In this document: piece after piece, positions 8,045 through 18,324 of the stretch
Layout of the letters: each line of letters starts with the position of its first letter
How positions within the stretch are numbered: the first letter of the stretch is position 1
NCBI RefSeq assembly: GCF_018403665.1
Contig: NZ_BOVJ01000019.1
Coordinates: 1 to 43,722, forward strand
Length of the DNA: 43,722 bases
Source of the DNA: Paenibacillus cisolokensis
GTDB lineage: Bacteria > Bacillota > Bacilli > Paenibacillales > Paenibacillaceae
Direction: 5' to 3'
Notes under the pieces: generated by a model
Told to the model about the DNA's origin: nothing
The model's database searches: none
Seen by the model: the letters and a program-made list of their open reading frames with translations, nothing else
Translations under genes and position numbers: made by a program

Positions 8045-10100
8045 TCAAGGATTCAGGATTTGAATCCGCTTCTCCAATTGCGGGTTGATCGTGTTGTGAT
8101 TTTCGAGATATTCCGTAAAAGCGTCCCGCAAAAAGTGTTTCGTTTTCAGCAGCTGCGTCGTCTCATTTTTCAGCATGTCGAATTTATCTCCGCCGCCGGT
8201 AAGAAAGTCGTTGGTCGCCACCTTGTACTTTTTGGTTTTATCGATCGGCTGGCCGTCCACCAGAACTTCGACAATTCTAGAACCGCTCGGTTTGGCGGCA
8301 TCGAACGTATATTGGAGTCCCGATACTTGCAGGAATCCGCCGGCCGCTTCCGGATAAGAGGAGACCCCATGCTCGAGCGCGTCCCAAATCGTCTGGCCGC
8401 TCGCTTCCACCATTACGACGGTATTGTCAAATGGCAAAACCGCGTATATATCCTCAAGGGTCACGTCCCCTTTGGCGATACTGGCCCGTACGCCGCCGCC
8501 GTTCTGAAGCGCGATATCCGCTCCGGTCAATTCGATCAGGCTGTCCGCGATCGCGTTCGCGAGGTTGGATTCCTTCAGACGAACGGTTTGTCTTTCGCCG
8601 TCAAGGTCCGTCAGCGTATGTCCGACGACTTCTTTCATTTTGTCGTCGATTTGATCGCTGTAATGTTGAATCAGATTGGCGACTGCGGGATCTTCCTCCA
8701 GATTGTCCGTCATAAAAATATGGGCGAAGTTCAAGCCGATCATTTGGCCGTTCAGAAATTGAATATTGATTTGGTTCAAAGTTTCCGCATGCTTGCCGGG
8801 AGATATGAGCCAGGTGTCTCCGATTTTTGAGGAAAGGCGACGATATCTTGTCCGCCGCCGATCTCGATATCGATCCCGTTCACCCGAGTCGGCAATACTT
8901 TATTGTCGCCGTGCAGGTGGGCCAGTCCGATGATCAGATCCGTCCGCTCCTTTATTTCGTCCACCGCCTTTTGGGCCGCTTCGAAATGATCCTCGAAGGT
9001 GATTCCCTCGACGTTCTTCGGATGCGTATAGAAGGCGCTCTGGTCATCGGTGACGCCTACGATGCCGATCTTAATGCCGTCCACTTCCTTGATGACGGAC
9101 GGTTTCAGGAAATCCGGCCGCTCTCCATGATAAAGCGTATTGGCCGACAGAAACGGGAATTTGGCGTTGCCTGCATTGCGCTTTAATACTTCGAACGGAA
9201 AATCGAAGTCGTGATTGCCGAGTACCATGGCGTCATATTTCATTTCATTCATGACAGCAATCGTGGAAGCTCCCTCGGTCAGATTGCCGATGTTCGTATT
9301 ATACGGCGCGTCGCCCGCGTCCACCAGCAATGTGTTCGGTTGAACGCTGCGGATGCGGTTGATGGCTTGACTCATTTTGGCCAAACCGCCGATCTCGCTT
9401 TCTGCGCCATTCGGCTTGTAAGGCTCGAGGTGCGAATGGATGTCGGATGTTGCAAACACCGTTACGATTTTAAATTCGGGATGGAACAGAATAGCATGCA
9501 GGCTCCCTGCCGCTTCTTCCCTTGTTATCGCATCGCCGGACTGCGCCATTTCCGCACTGGCCAGTCCCAAATCCACCATTTTCCTTTTGAAGTCGATCGG
9601 CTGCTCGGCGCCAAAATGGTTTTGCCCAGCATCTCGACCCACTGCGCCTTCGTCACGGTGTAGTTAGGGCGATAACGATCGTTCGCGACCTCATCGGACT
9701 TCACTTTCAGCACGCCTTCGATGTACGGCAATCCCCAGTGACGCTCAATATCCGCCGCCGACGGAATGGAAAAAGAATCGTCGATGACGCCGAGCGGATC
9801 GGTGTAGGTGAACGTCTTTTTCATTTCGGGATTTTTGCGCTCGATCGGTTGAATCGGGCTTAAGTGGAACCCCCGCACCAGCAATGCCGCGGCTTCAGCC
9901 TTCGTAAGCAAACGTTGAGGATAAAACCGGCCGTCCGATGATCCGGTAATCACTCCCCTGCTATACAATGCTTCGATTTGCTCCTTGTACGCCGACGAGC
10001 CGATGTCGGAAATTCCGGACTTTGCCTGAACCGGAAACGTTGTGCCCAAGAAGGCGATCATGAGCAGAATAACGGACATGCTTGCCAGGCCTTTTTTCAT
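8045..10100 (-). CDS. SLH-domain 5'-nucleotidase / 2',3'-cyclic phosphodiesterase family (two frame breaks)
   Basis: Cell-surface phosphoesterase, 685 residues after two bases are restored. It has a signal peptide (MKKGLASMSV to VQAKS) and one clear S-layer-homology repeat (about 30-75, ending in KAEAAALLVRG). A second weaker SLH repeat (about 100-155) and a third follow. Next comes a metallophosphatase domain with SDIHSH, DAGDAPYN, GNHDFDF and GLAHLHGD metal ligands, then a UshA-type C-terminal domain with QNGGGVRAS and TNDFLTGGGDKF. Breaks: run of four A at 9613-9616 (one base added gives GKTIFGAEQPIDF) and run of five T at 8824-8828 (one base added gives FPQKIGDTWLIS). It would sit on cell-wall polymer and release nucleosides and phosphate, or cleave sugar nucleotides, outside the cell. 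Confidence 0.87.
8824..8828 (-). other. frameshift site in SLH nucleotidase (downstream break)
   Basis: Run of five T on the plus strand; six are needed to join the metallophosphatase domain to the C-terminal nucleotidase domain. Confidence 0.85.
9613..9616 (-). other. frameshift site in SLH nucleotidase (upstream break)
   Basis: Run of four A on the plus strand; five are needed to join the SLH region to the metallophosphatase domain. Confidence 0.8.
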
Positions 10101-10132
10101 CTGTGTTCATCTCTTCCCATCGTTGTATGTAC

Positions 10133-10160
10133 CTATTACAACGTAAAGGATCAATGTAAA
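10133..10160 (-). promoter_or_regulatory. candidate sigma-A promoter of SLH nucleotidase
   Basis: On the minus strand TTTACA (10155-10160) and TAATAG (10133-10138) are separated by 16 bases, about 33 bases before the ATG. Match is fair, not strong. Confidence 0.4.
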
Positions 10161-10218
10161 GCGAGTATTGCGCGGAGATTAATATTTTGAAAACAGGGCA
10201 CGAGCTATTCCAGTCCTT

Positions 10219-12378
10219 TCAGACGAAATGACGCGTAATGCGTATGGCTTCCCTTGGAGTTGGAAAACCGATCATGCCGTTCAAGTACGGGCGGTCCCGA
10301 TCCACATACACCAGTTTGACCTCGCCGTCTACGGCGATTTCAAACCGGTTGCCCTGAGCCTTGACCCCGATCCGGTACTCTTGGTCAGCCGACCAGTTCA
10401 AATCGACGCTTGCCAGTTCTCGATAGCCGTTGTCGTTTTTATACAGACAAAGCCGGTTGCCCTCGGCCAATCCGGCGGCATAGGAACGAATCCCGCCCTG
10501 CACACGGAATTGGATATTGTGATAACCGCCGAGCTTCGGAATAACCGTTGCGGTGAATTCATAATCCCGCCAGTTCAAATCTCCGGTGTAGCATTCCGCC
10601 GTTTCCCCGTAATAGCTTCCGCTCAGCTTTCCTTCGTCGAGCGTCCATTTACCCCGCAAATACGTGAATTGGCTGACTTCGATATGCGTACCGTGCCACT
10701 TTTCCAGCCGCTCATGCGCGAAGTCGATGGCATAATCCGGGCTGCCCGTGAAATCTACGTCATCCACGTACACGACGAGCGGTCCCCATCCGCCCTCCGG
10801 GATAAACTCTATGCCGGCTTCCAGCAAGCACGCGTTGTCGAGCGCCGGAATGCGGTAGCTCAAATCGAGCCATTGACCCGGCACAACCGTTAATTTCTCC
10901 GCATAATGGCGGGTGTCCGCATTCCGGTCCCGCACATACAGTCTGCACTGCATGCTTCTGCTCTCCGACGCGGGCACCTTAACCTTCGCCTTGATCGTTT
11001 GCCCCGGATAAAGTTTCGGCGAGAAGCTCGGATCGTACCTGCTGTCGTTGAAGTCTTCAGGACGGTAATACGTCTGGAGGTAGACGCGATAGCCGAAACC
11101 GCCGCTTGACCGGTCAAATACCGCTTTGAGCGACCGTTCTCCGCTTGCCGCTTCTTCGGCCGTATTTTCCACAAAGCTTGTAACGTGCTGGTCCTTGTTG
11201 TCCCAATCGGTGCGGAACGCATGCGTAGAACCGGGAAACTCGAAATGATATTGCGGACTTTCGCCGTTCAAGATCGGCTTCCACTTGCCGCGAGGCTCCG
11301 CGCCGGCGATTTTATAGCCGAGCTTCGCGATATATTCCGCGCACCATGGCAGATCGAGCGCGTTCAGCGAGCCGATAACGCTGGAGCAGCACAGAAAGTC
11401 GTTGATCGGTTTCCGCCAGGACGGATTGATCCCCTCCAGTCCTACCAGCACCCCCATAATCGTGCCGACGTTCCCGACATTGCAATCCGTATCCCAGCCG
11501 CACATATTGCAAATATTGATGGCCCGCGAAAAATCGCCGCCGGAGTACAATAACGACAAGATGATTACCGCGGCATTCGGAATAATATGGCACACGCCCG
11601 GGTAGCGGTCATATCCGAAATGATCGTATACGAACCGGAAGCAATCGCGCCAGTTGTCGGGATGCTTGCGGTGAAAGTCGATGACGGCCCGGGCCATTCG
11701 GGCATATTCGCAATCGGACGGGATGACGGACAGCCCCGCCTCGATAATGCTGTGTACATCCCGCTCCGTGAACGCCGCCGCAATGCAGGCCGCGATAAAC
11801 ATGCCGCCGTATTTGCCGTTGCCGTCATGCGATACGCTTGCGATCTTCTCCGCATAATGAGCGGCAAGCGGAGCGTTCCCGGGCGCGATAAGCCCCCACA
11901 CATCGATGAAGATTTGCCCTCCGATCTGCTCGGCGACGGCGGCGCCGTTCTGCTCGATGGACCCTGAGCGCGGAGCCGGTATCCCGTTCCTCAAATTCAG
12001 GTATGCCGTATGCTCCGTAGACTTGCCGTAACCGCCCCACCAAAAGAAGCCGTGGCCGTCAGGCGCGTAATTGAGCCAGGTCAGCCCCATCTGCTCCGCG
12101 GTAATATCCGGCGTATGCGTATAATCCTCCAGCGCTCTCAGGAAGAACAGCGGGCCGTTCGTATCGTCGTCCGCCGCAAAATTTTTAAAATGATGCAAAT
12201 ACGTCGTAATTTCACCGAAGGTGCGCTGCAGCTGCTCATACGTCCAGCCTTCCACATTGCCGCCGTGACGGACGCCGATTACCTTGCCGACCCAACCGGC
12301 ATACACCTTCTCGATATAATTCTCCGGTATCGGATGATTCGTATGAATCGTCTTGACACTCGATTCGATGGTTGACAA
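10219..12378 (-). CDS. ADP-ribosylglycohydrolase (DraG) family protein fused to beta-sandwich / laminin-G-like domains
   Basis: A 719-residue protein without a signal peptide. Residues about 20-355 are a DraG-type all-helical hydrolase fold with the binuclear metal motifs DDDT (70-73) and GWDTDCN (294-300). Residues about 380-540 look like a galactose-binding-type beta-sandwich. Residues about 545-719 resemble a concanavalin/laminin-G-like fold of the kind found in DUF1080 sugar hydrolases. Known DraG proteins remove ADP-ribose from proteins or small molecules and are about 300-350 residues, so this is twice the usual size. The sugar-binding appendages suggest a glycoside substrate. It starts with TTG (GGAG 9 bases before) and follows the AraC gene by 32 bases. 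Substrate unknown. Confidence 0.82.
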   Translation of the reverse strand: MSTIESSVKTIHTNHPIPENYIEKVYAGWVGKVIGVRHGGNVEGWTYEQLQRTFGEITTYLHHFKNFAADDDTNGPLFFLRALEDYTHTPDITAEQMGLTWLNYAPDGHGFFWWGGYGKSTEHTAYLNLRNGIPAPRSGSIEQNGAAVAEQIGGQIFIDVWGLIAPGNAPLAAHYAEKIASVSHDGNGKYGGMFIAACIAAAFTERDVHSIIEAGLSVIPSDCEYARMARAVIDFHRKHPDNWRDCFRFVYDHFGYDRYPGVCHIIPNAAVIILSLLYSGGDFSRAINICNMCGWDTDCNVGNVGTIMGVLVGLEGINPSWRKPINDFLCCSSVIGSLNALDLPWCAEYIAKLGYKIAGAEPRGKWKPILNGESPQYHFEFPGSTHAFRTDWDNKDQHVTSFVENTAEEAASGERSLKAVFDRSSGGFGYRVYLQTYYRPEDFNDSRYDPSFSPKLYPGQTIKAKVKVPASESRSMQCRLYVRDRNADTRHYAEKLTVVPGQWLDLSYRIPALDNACLLEAGIEFIPEGGWGPLVVYVDDVDFTGSPDYAIDFAHERLEKWHGTHIEVSQFTYLRGKWTLDEGKLSGSYYGETAECYTGDLNWRDYEFTATVIPKLGGYHNIQFRVQGGIRSYAAGLAEGNRLCLYKNDNGYRELASVDLNWSADQEYRIGVKAQGNRFEIAVDGEVKLVYVDRDRPYLNGMIGFPTPREAIRITRHFV

Positions 12379-12410
12379 ACGTTTCCACTCCTTTGCAATC
12401 GATTTTGCCG

Positions 12411-13301
12411 CTATTCGGGAAATACCGGCTCTTCGTCCTGTTCCGTGCGCAAAATGAACAAAGCGGACTGCTCGCGATACGCTTGCGGCGTCATCCCTAC
12501 AATCTGGCGGAATGCGCGATAAAACGGGCTAATATTTTGAAAGCCGCAGCTCATGCAAATTTCCGTTACGGTCCGTTCCGTCCCTGACAGCAGCTTCTTC
12601 GCTTCATTGATGCGCAATTGCGTCAAATATTCTTTAAAACCCTCGCCCATAATGTGCTTAAACAAATGCCGGGCTCTGGAACAGCTCAGCTTGAGCTGCT
12701 TCGCCATATCTTCCAGGCCGATATTTTCGCGGAAGCGGTCCCGCAAAAAAGCGAGCGCAGGCTGCAGCCGCATATATTGCTCATATATTTGGTTAAATTG
12801 TTCCTTATAGCCCGGATGATTGCTGTAGTGACGGAAGAGCAAGGCGCATATTTGCAGCAAAAGGCCTTTCATGATCTGGCGGTGTCCCGCCTGCTTGTTC
12901 AACTGTTCGGTTCGCATTTGACGGATCAATTCCCCGATTTGCCGGGCGGCCGGCAGCTCCTTGGCCATTTTATTCGTAAACTTCTTCGGATTATAGACGA
13001 ATGGCAGCAGCAGCTCCTTGTCGCCGTCGCCGAACAGCTCGGGCCTGAAGTTGACAAACAAATAGTTGCTCGGATCTGCGGCATCCGATTGCGCGATATG
13101 ACGCTCCAAATTGTTGACGACAAAAATATCCCCTGCGGTCACCTCGTACGTTTTATCGCCGAAATAAAACCAGCCTTTCCCGGAAAGGCACAGGCCGATC
13201 TCCAGGGATGCGTGCCAGTGGAACGGCTCGACGTAGGTGCGGGGAGACCACTCGTCGACTCGAAGCGGCATCTCATGATCGTAACGGTACTTTTCTTCCA
13301 C
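12411..13301 (-). CDS. AraC family transcriptional regulator with N-terminal cupin
   Basis: A 296-residue regulator. The N-terminal AraC-type cupin (about 15-100, with FHWHASLEI and the turn GDIFVVNN) would bind a sugar or related effector. The C-terminal double helix-turn-helix (about 185-285) contains the consensus end ISPFYRAFRQIVGMTPQAYR. The start is GTG, 4 bases after the stop of the upstream DraG-family gene, and the next DraG-family gene follows at 32 bases. This places it inside a three-gene operon that it probably controls. It is a one-component sensor, unlike the YesN regulators nearby. Confidence 0.88.
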   Translation of the reverse strand: MEEKYRYDHEMPLRVDEWSPRTYVEPFHWHASLEIGLCLSGKGWFYFGDKTYEVTAGDIFVVNNLERHIAQSDAADPSNYLFVNFRPELFGDGDKELLLPFVYNPKKFTNKMAKELPAARQIGELIRQMRTEQLNKQAGHRQIMKGLLLQICALLFRHYSNHPGYKEQFNQIYEQYMRLQPALAFLRDRFRENIGLEDMAKQLKLSCSRARHLFKHIMGEGFKEYLTQLRINEAKKLLSGTERTVTEICMSCGFQNISPFYRAFRQIVGMTPQAYREQSALFILRTEQDEEPVFPE

Positions 13302-13305
13302 CTTC

Positions 13306-14690
13306 TCACCCTTGCGCCCCGATGTTGCGAAATACGCTATAGCTCCGATTCGCGCATTCCGAAATCGCGATCGGGTTAAAGCCTTTTATTCCCGCATACA
13401 GCGTATCATGAAATCGGCCGGTCCATCGCTGCGGCAGACGGCTCGCCCCGAGCATCGCGCCCATAACGGACCCCGCCGTCGCGCCGTTGCAGTCCGTATC
13501 CCAGCCGCCGAGTACAGCGGTCGTAATCGCTTTCTCGAAATCTCCCCGGGCATAGATCAGGGCGGCGGCGACCAGCGCGGCATTGTTGTTCGTATGAACC
13601 CAGTGGTAGTGATTGAACCGGTCCCATATCCGGCCGACCAATTCCTCCTGGCTTGTCGAGGACCGGGCAATTTCGATCGCGGCCCGCACATCGGCGGCAA
13701 GCCTGGACGTGCCGGGAATTTCGCTCAAGCCGATTTCGACAGCCTCGTCGATGTCATCGGTGACGAATGCGGCGGATATCATCGCCGCGGCGAACATCTC
13801 GCCGTAAATCCCGTTTTTCACATGGGAGAACGAAGCGTCCCGCCATGCCAGCTCCGCGGCCAGCTCCGGATTGCCCGCCGCCCCATAGGCCCAGCCGTCG
13901 GCGCGAATCATCGCTCCGATCCATTCCCGGTACGGATTGAGATGCATGCGGACTTTATCCTTCGCCGCCTGCCATTGCTCCTCGCCGATATCCCCGGCCG
14001 GTCAAACAAACGGTGAAAATTGACATACGCTTGTCTCTCCGCCGTAAAGACCTCCCCGCAGTCCAGGTATTCGTGCCAGAGCTTCCCGATATCCGGCGTG
14101 CTCCAATTCAGACCTTTGCGTTCCAGCATAATCAAGCCGATAATCGTATACCGGAGATCGTCATCCGTCTCCATGTACCGGATATTTTCCCGATAGCTCG
14201 GTTCGGAGCCCCACGGCTGCAGACGCAGGCCCAGCTCTTCGGCGCGGGAGCGGCCCGGCGTATAATCGCGAATCGGCCAGGCGTCCGCGCCCTGGAACCA
14301 GAGCATAATGTTTTTCCATCCCGGGTTTCCCATCGCTCCCGCAACGAACGGCTCGTATTCCAGCGGCTTGCCCAAGGCGCAGCCGGCGCATCGCCCCAAC
14401 CACGCGCCATAAAATTTGTCCTTCCATCGCTCCTCCGGCCAGTCGCGCGTGATTTTCCTCGGTCCTTCCGGCCGGAGATTGCGGATTCCTGCCAAATCCG
14501 AAGGTTCCGCGAACGGAAAGTCATGGGCGACCGGCAGCGCCTGCAGCTCGTCATACAGCTGCTGCTGCTTAAGCTCATCCGCCGGCAAGTTCGCGACCTT
14601 ACTCTCAAATTCGGCCACATCGCTGCCTTCCTCTTTCTTCTGAATCAACTCCAGCCTGATCAGATTCGGCAATTGATCGTAGTACTCCAT
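13306..14690 (-). CDS. ADP-ribosylglycohydrolase (DraG) family protein (frame broken at 13992-13995)
   Basis: A 461-residue protein when one G is restored. The DraG helical domain begins near residue 90 (KFYGAWLGRCAGCALGKPLE). The metal motifs are TDDD (175-178) and GWDTDCNGATAGSVMG near the C-terminus. An extra N-terminal helical region of about 85 residues precedes the fold. As given, the frame is lost after RLFDRPG at a run of four C (13992-13995). Five would give DRPGDIGEEQWQAAKDKV and continue into MHLNPYREW. The start ATG at 14690 follows GGGGTGG; a TTG at 14714 is the alternative. It is the first gene of the DraG-AraC-DraG set. The paired paralogues differ greatly outside the metal motifs, so they may act on different bonds of one substrate. 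Confidence 0.83.
13992..13995 (-). other. frameshift site in DraG-family gene
   Basis: Run of four C (G on the coding strand) where five keep the frame. This is the only clear G/C homopolymer among the breaks in the window. Confidence 0.8.
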
Positions 14691-14794
14691 ATCCGCCACC
14701 CCGCTACAATTCAAGATACCATTCTCATCTTCATCTTATATAATTATGAGGACGATCGTCTTGCTATAATCAGCTGAAAAATTTCGAAAAACGG

Positions 14795-16623
14795 CTATAA
14801 TTCCTTTTCATTGTTTCTGTAAGGCAGCGTAATATAAACCGAAGTGCCCGAACCTGGGGAGCTTCTCACGGACAACCCGTATTCCTTTCCGAAATGCAGC
14901 TTGATCCGCTCATTCACATTCCGCAACCCGTAGCCGCTCTTCCGCTCGCCGTTCCCCTCTTCTTTCAGCAAAGCGTCCGCAACCTCCGGCGCGATGCCGA
15001 CGCCGTCGTCCGTCACCTCCAGCAAGATGCTGCCTTGAATGAAGCTGCCTTTAATTAAAATCGTAATTTGCTCCTTCTCGTTGCTCAGACCGTGCAAAAT
15101 GGCGTTCTCCACGATAGGCTGCAAAATCAGCTTCAGCGTAACGGCGTCCATAATCGCTTCGTCCGCTTTATAAATCGGCCGGACACGGTTTTTCAAGCGG
15201 TATTGCTGAATATCGATGTAGGCTTTTATACATTCGAACTCTTCCCGGATCGTAATCATCTCTTTGCCCTTGCTCAAGGAAATGCGGTAGAACGTGGCGA
15301 GGCTCTCCACAATTTCGCACACTTCGAGGTTCCCGTTTTCCGTCCGAGCCAGCTGACCGTGGACAGCGTATTGTACAGGAAATGCGGATTGATCTGGCTC
15401 TGCAGCGCGGTAAGCTCGGCTTCCTTTTTCTTGATATTCAGCGTATAGACTTCATCGATCAAATATTTCATTTGCTCCGCCATCTGGTTGAAGCTGCGGT
15501 CCAGAACGGCAATCTCGTCATTCCCGCGCACGAATTGGCCGACCTCGATCTCCCCGTTCTTCATTCTTTGGATGCGCTTCAGCAAAACGGTCATGCGAGA
15601 CATGATCAGATTCGAAAAGATCGCGATCAGAACGACGGAAAAGATCATGCTGACGAGAATAAACAGCAGCCCGTGATTCCGCATGTCGCGGGTTTCCTCC
15701 AGCAGCCGGTTGACCGGGATCATGTATACCATTTTCCACCCGTTTTTCAGTTGGCTGTACATGACCTTGTAATGGCCGTCGGCCTGCCGCCATAGAAATT
15801 CTCCTGCGGAATGCGGTGCTATCCGCTGAAAAACGGGCTGATCCAAAGCGGTCCCGAGACGCTCCCGCACATTCGAGGTAATAATTTCCCCGCCGGGCTC
15901 CACAAGGAAAATGTTTTTGTCCCCGCTTTCCTTGGACAGCAATTGATAAAGCTCCGATTCCTTGATTTCCAGCGTTAACAGTCCGACCGGCTGCCGCTCG
16001 CTGTAAAATTCCAATGGCCGGTTGTAGCTGAACACTCGGGTCGCCGCCGCATTGGGCTTCATGTTCACATCCCAGTACAAGCTGCCGTTCGGAACCGGAA
16101 CGGTCTTGCCCCAGTAGCCTTTGTATCCCGAAGCCATCGCTTGCCGAAAGGACGGACGGGCTGCCATGTCCTTGTCGGCAAAGGCCAAGTACGGCGCCGC
16201 ATTGTACAAGGTCGGATTCAGAAAATAAATGCTGACGGCGCGCAAATCGTTTTTGAATTTCAGCAGCACTTTCACACGCTGGATAAAAGCCTCTTCCACG
16301 GTCACGATCTCCAGCGCGGAGCTTTGACTGTAATCCTTCTGAAGATCCGTATTCAAGGCGGTATCGAAGTAAAAATGGTTGGCCAGCTCCTCGTAAGTAG
16401 ACAACCGGGTTTCCATATTGTAGAGCAGCTGCTGCATGGAAACGCCGAATGTTCGGTTCGTTTGGTCTTCGATCATGCGGTTGGCTTTAAGCACGAGAAA
16501 AATACCCGTAAGCAGCAACGGCAAAAACACGGCAACCAAATACGAAATAATGAGTTTGGGCCTTAATTTGGCATTGTTGAATAGCGCATCCGGCAGCCGC
16601 TCAAGCCAGAATTTGATACGCAT
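14795..16623 (-). CDS. YesM-type sensor histidine kinase (frame broken near 15346-15354)
   Basis: Membrane kinase, 609-610 residues after repair. First helix (about 22-45, SYLVAVFLPLLLTGIFLVL), extracellular sensor domain, second helix (about 325-345), HAMP, and His_kinase motif QINPHFLYNTL (histidine near 413). The ATPase motifs LILQPIVENA, DDGVGI and GYGLRNV are in the downstream frame. The break lies at AGCTGGCTCGG on the coding strand. Adding one G gives SWARTENGN. Restoring a lost CTGG tandem unit gives SWLARTENGN, which fits the family better. The ATG at 16623 overlaps the reconstructed end of the response regulator by 23 bases. Gene order is regulator then kinase, the reverse of the first pair. 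Confidence 0.85.
15346..15354 (-). other. frameshift site in second sensor kinase
   Basis: The break is not in a homopolymer longer than two. The coding strand reads AGCTGGCTCGG, where either one added G or one added CTGG repeat restores the frame. Confidence 0.7.
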
Positions 16624-18222
16624 CTTTAAATTCACCCGGAGTCGTGCCGTAGAAATTTTTGAATACCGAGCAGAAATAGGAAACATTCTCATACCCGACG
16701 GCATGCGCGACTTCATTCACTTTCAATTCCGGGCGCCGCAGCAGCTCGCAAGCTTTTTCATTCTGGTCTGCACGATATAATCTTTCAGCGTCACGCCCGT
16801 TTCGTTCTTGAACAGCTTCCGCACATAACCCGGAGCGAGAAACACTTTTCCCGCTATATACTCGACGCTCAAATCCAGCATATACTCATCCTGGACGCAT
16901 TGCTTGATCGTATGCACAACCTGCTCGTTTTTGCTTCCGCGGTGTGTCCTCGCCAGCTCGGCAATCCGTTCGATATACGAAACAACCCATACGGCAAGCG
17001 TGTCGATCGTCTCCTTCCGCATCATGTTTTCCCAGGGCGTTCCCGCTTGCTCGAACACGGATTTCAACAGATTTTTCTTCTCGGACATCGTTTGCAGCGC
17101 CGTATTGATCAGATCGGCGGCCACGAACCAGGCCTGCTCTCTCTTCATCTGCTTTCCTTGAAAGCAGCTCATGACAATCGATTTGATCTTGTCGAGCTCC
17201 GACATCAGAACCGCATCCGCCAATTCCTCTTTCATCCGGTGAACGACCACCGTAATCTCTTCCTGCGCCTCCTCGTCCTCCACATACCAGAGCACGTTGC
17301 GAGCTCCGAGGTAAAACTTCCGGTTCACGGCCATCCGGGCTTTCCGGTAACACGGATGAACGCTCGACATGCCGTCCTCCGCCAGGGCAAGGCCGATCGT
17401 CAAGGTCAATCCCGTTGCCTTCGAAATTTGCGCGATCCACGATTCGGCCGTCGTTTCCAAATGTTCTTCCATATCTTCCGGAGCCATCATAGATGAACAG
17501 GGAATGAGGACGGTATATTCCCCTTCCCGGGTCATAACGGGAGGCAGGGGCGTTTCCGCTTTGATAATTTGGCTGAGCTGACGGTACACCTGGATCGCTT
17601 TCATGTGCGGTTGATCCGGATCATTCCGTTCTGCCTGAGCCGCCGAAGCTTCCAGCTTGACGACCATGACTGCCGTTTTGCCGGCAGGCAATGCCAAGCC
17701 GTATGTCCGGGCTTGCTGAATCGTTCTGTCTCCATCGGCCTTGTCGATGCCGAGCAGCATATCCCGCAGGAACTGTTCCCGAAGCACAGGCAAGCTCGCT
17801 TCCACCTGATGCTTAAGACGAATCCCCTCCTCTTCGCGGTGCTTCTCCTCGGTAATTCGCCCTATCGCTTCCTCTATGGTTCGGATCAACGCGTCCTTGT
17901 TGATCGGCTTCATGAGATAAGCGATCGCATTTACGTCTACCGCATTGCGGGCCGCATCGAAATCTTCATAGCCGCTGATGAATATAAATTTGACGTTCGC
18001 ATACCGTTTCTTCAATCGAGCGGCAAATTCGAGGCCGTTCATGCCCGGCATCCGCACGTCGGTAATGACCAGGTCCGGTTCTATGTCGGTAAGCGCTTCC
18101 AAAGCGGATTGTCCGTTCCATGCCTCGCCGATCACCGAGAGCCCCAGTTCCTCCCATGCATAGAGCGAACGAATGCCTTCCCGCTCCATGTCCTCGTCAT
18201 CCACGATAAACATCTTCAGCAT
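16601..18222 (-). CDS. YesN-type response regulator, AraC output domain (frame broken at 16754-16758)
   Basis: A 540-residue regulator after repair. Receiver domain (1-120) with D8-D9, phosphoacceptor D55 (VITDVRMPG) and K in YLMKPI; long linker; C-terminal AraC double helix-turn-helix. The raw frame ends early, in the middle of the second DNA-binding subdomain, after TRMKK. One extra A at the run of five T (16754-16758) gives KKACELLRRPELKVNEVAH and then YFCSVFKNFYGTTPGEFK. That is the full AraC signature, with stop at 16601. The start ATG has AAGGGGG 6 bases before. It lies 103 bases after the binding-lipoprotein gene, across a stem-loop, and probably controls that importer. Confidence 0.9.
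16754..16758 (-). other. frameshift site in second response regulator
   Basis: Run of five T on the plus strand; six (ATG AAA AAA GCT on the coding strand) restore the AraC C-terminus. Confidence 0.85.
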
Positions 18223-18265
18223 GACAATCCCCCTTTCCGGCAGTATAACAGTATATCAGAAGAAA

Positions 18266-18306
18266 TCCGGAATGGCTCCCGTCATACGAACCGGAGCCAT
18301 TCCGGA
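18266..18306 (-). terminator. 14-bp perfect stem-loop after the binding-protein gene
   Basis: TCCGGAATGGCTCC pairs perfectly with GGAGCCATTCCGGA around a 13-base loop. On the minus strand TTTCTTCT follows. It lies between the lipoprotein gene and the response-regulator gene and probably acts as a leaky terminator or mRNA stabiliser, so the binding protein is made in excess over the two-component system. Confidence 0.65.
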
Positions 18307-18324
18307 ATGATATCGGATTTCCGC

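Noticed and set aside
14715-14794. Promoter for the DraG-AraC-DraG operon
   Set aside because: AT-rich with several TATAAT-like hexamers on both strands, but no -35/-10 pair with acceptable spacing stood out.
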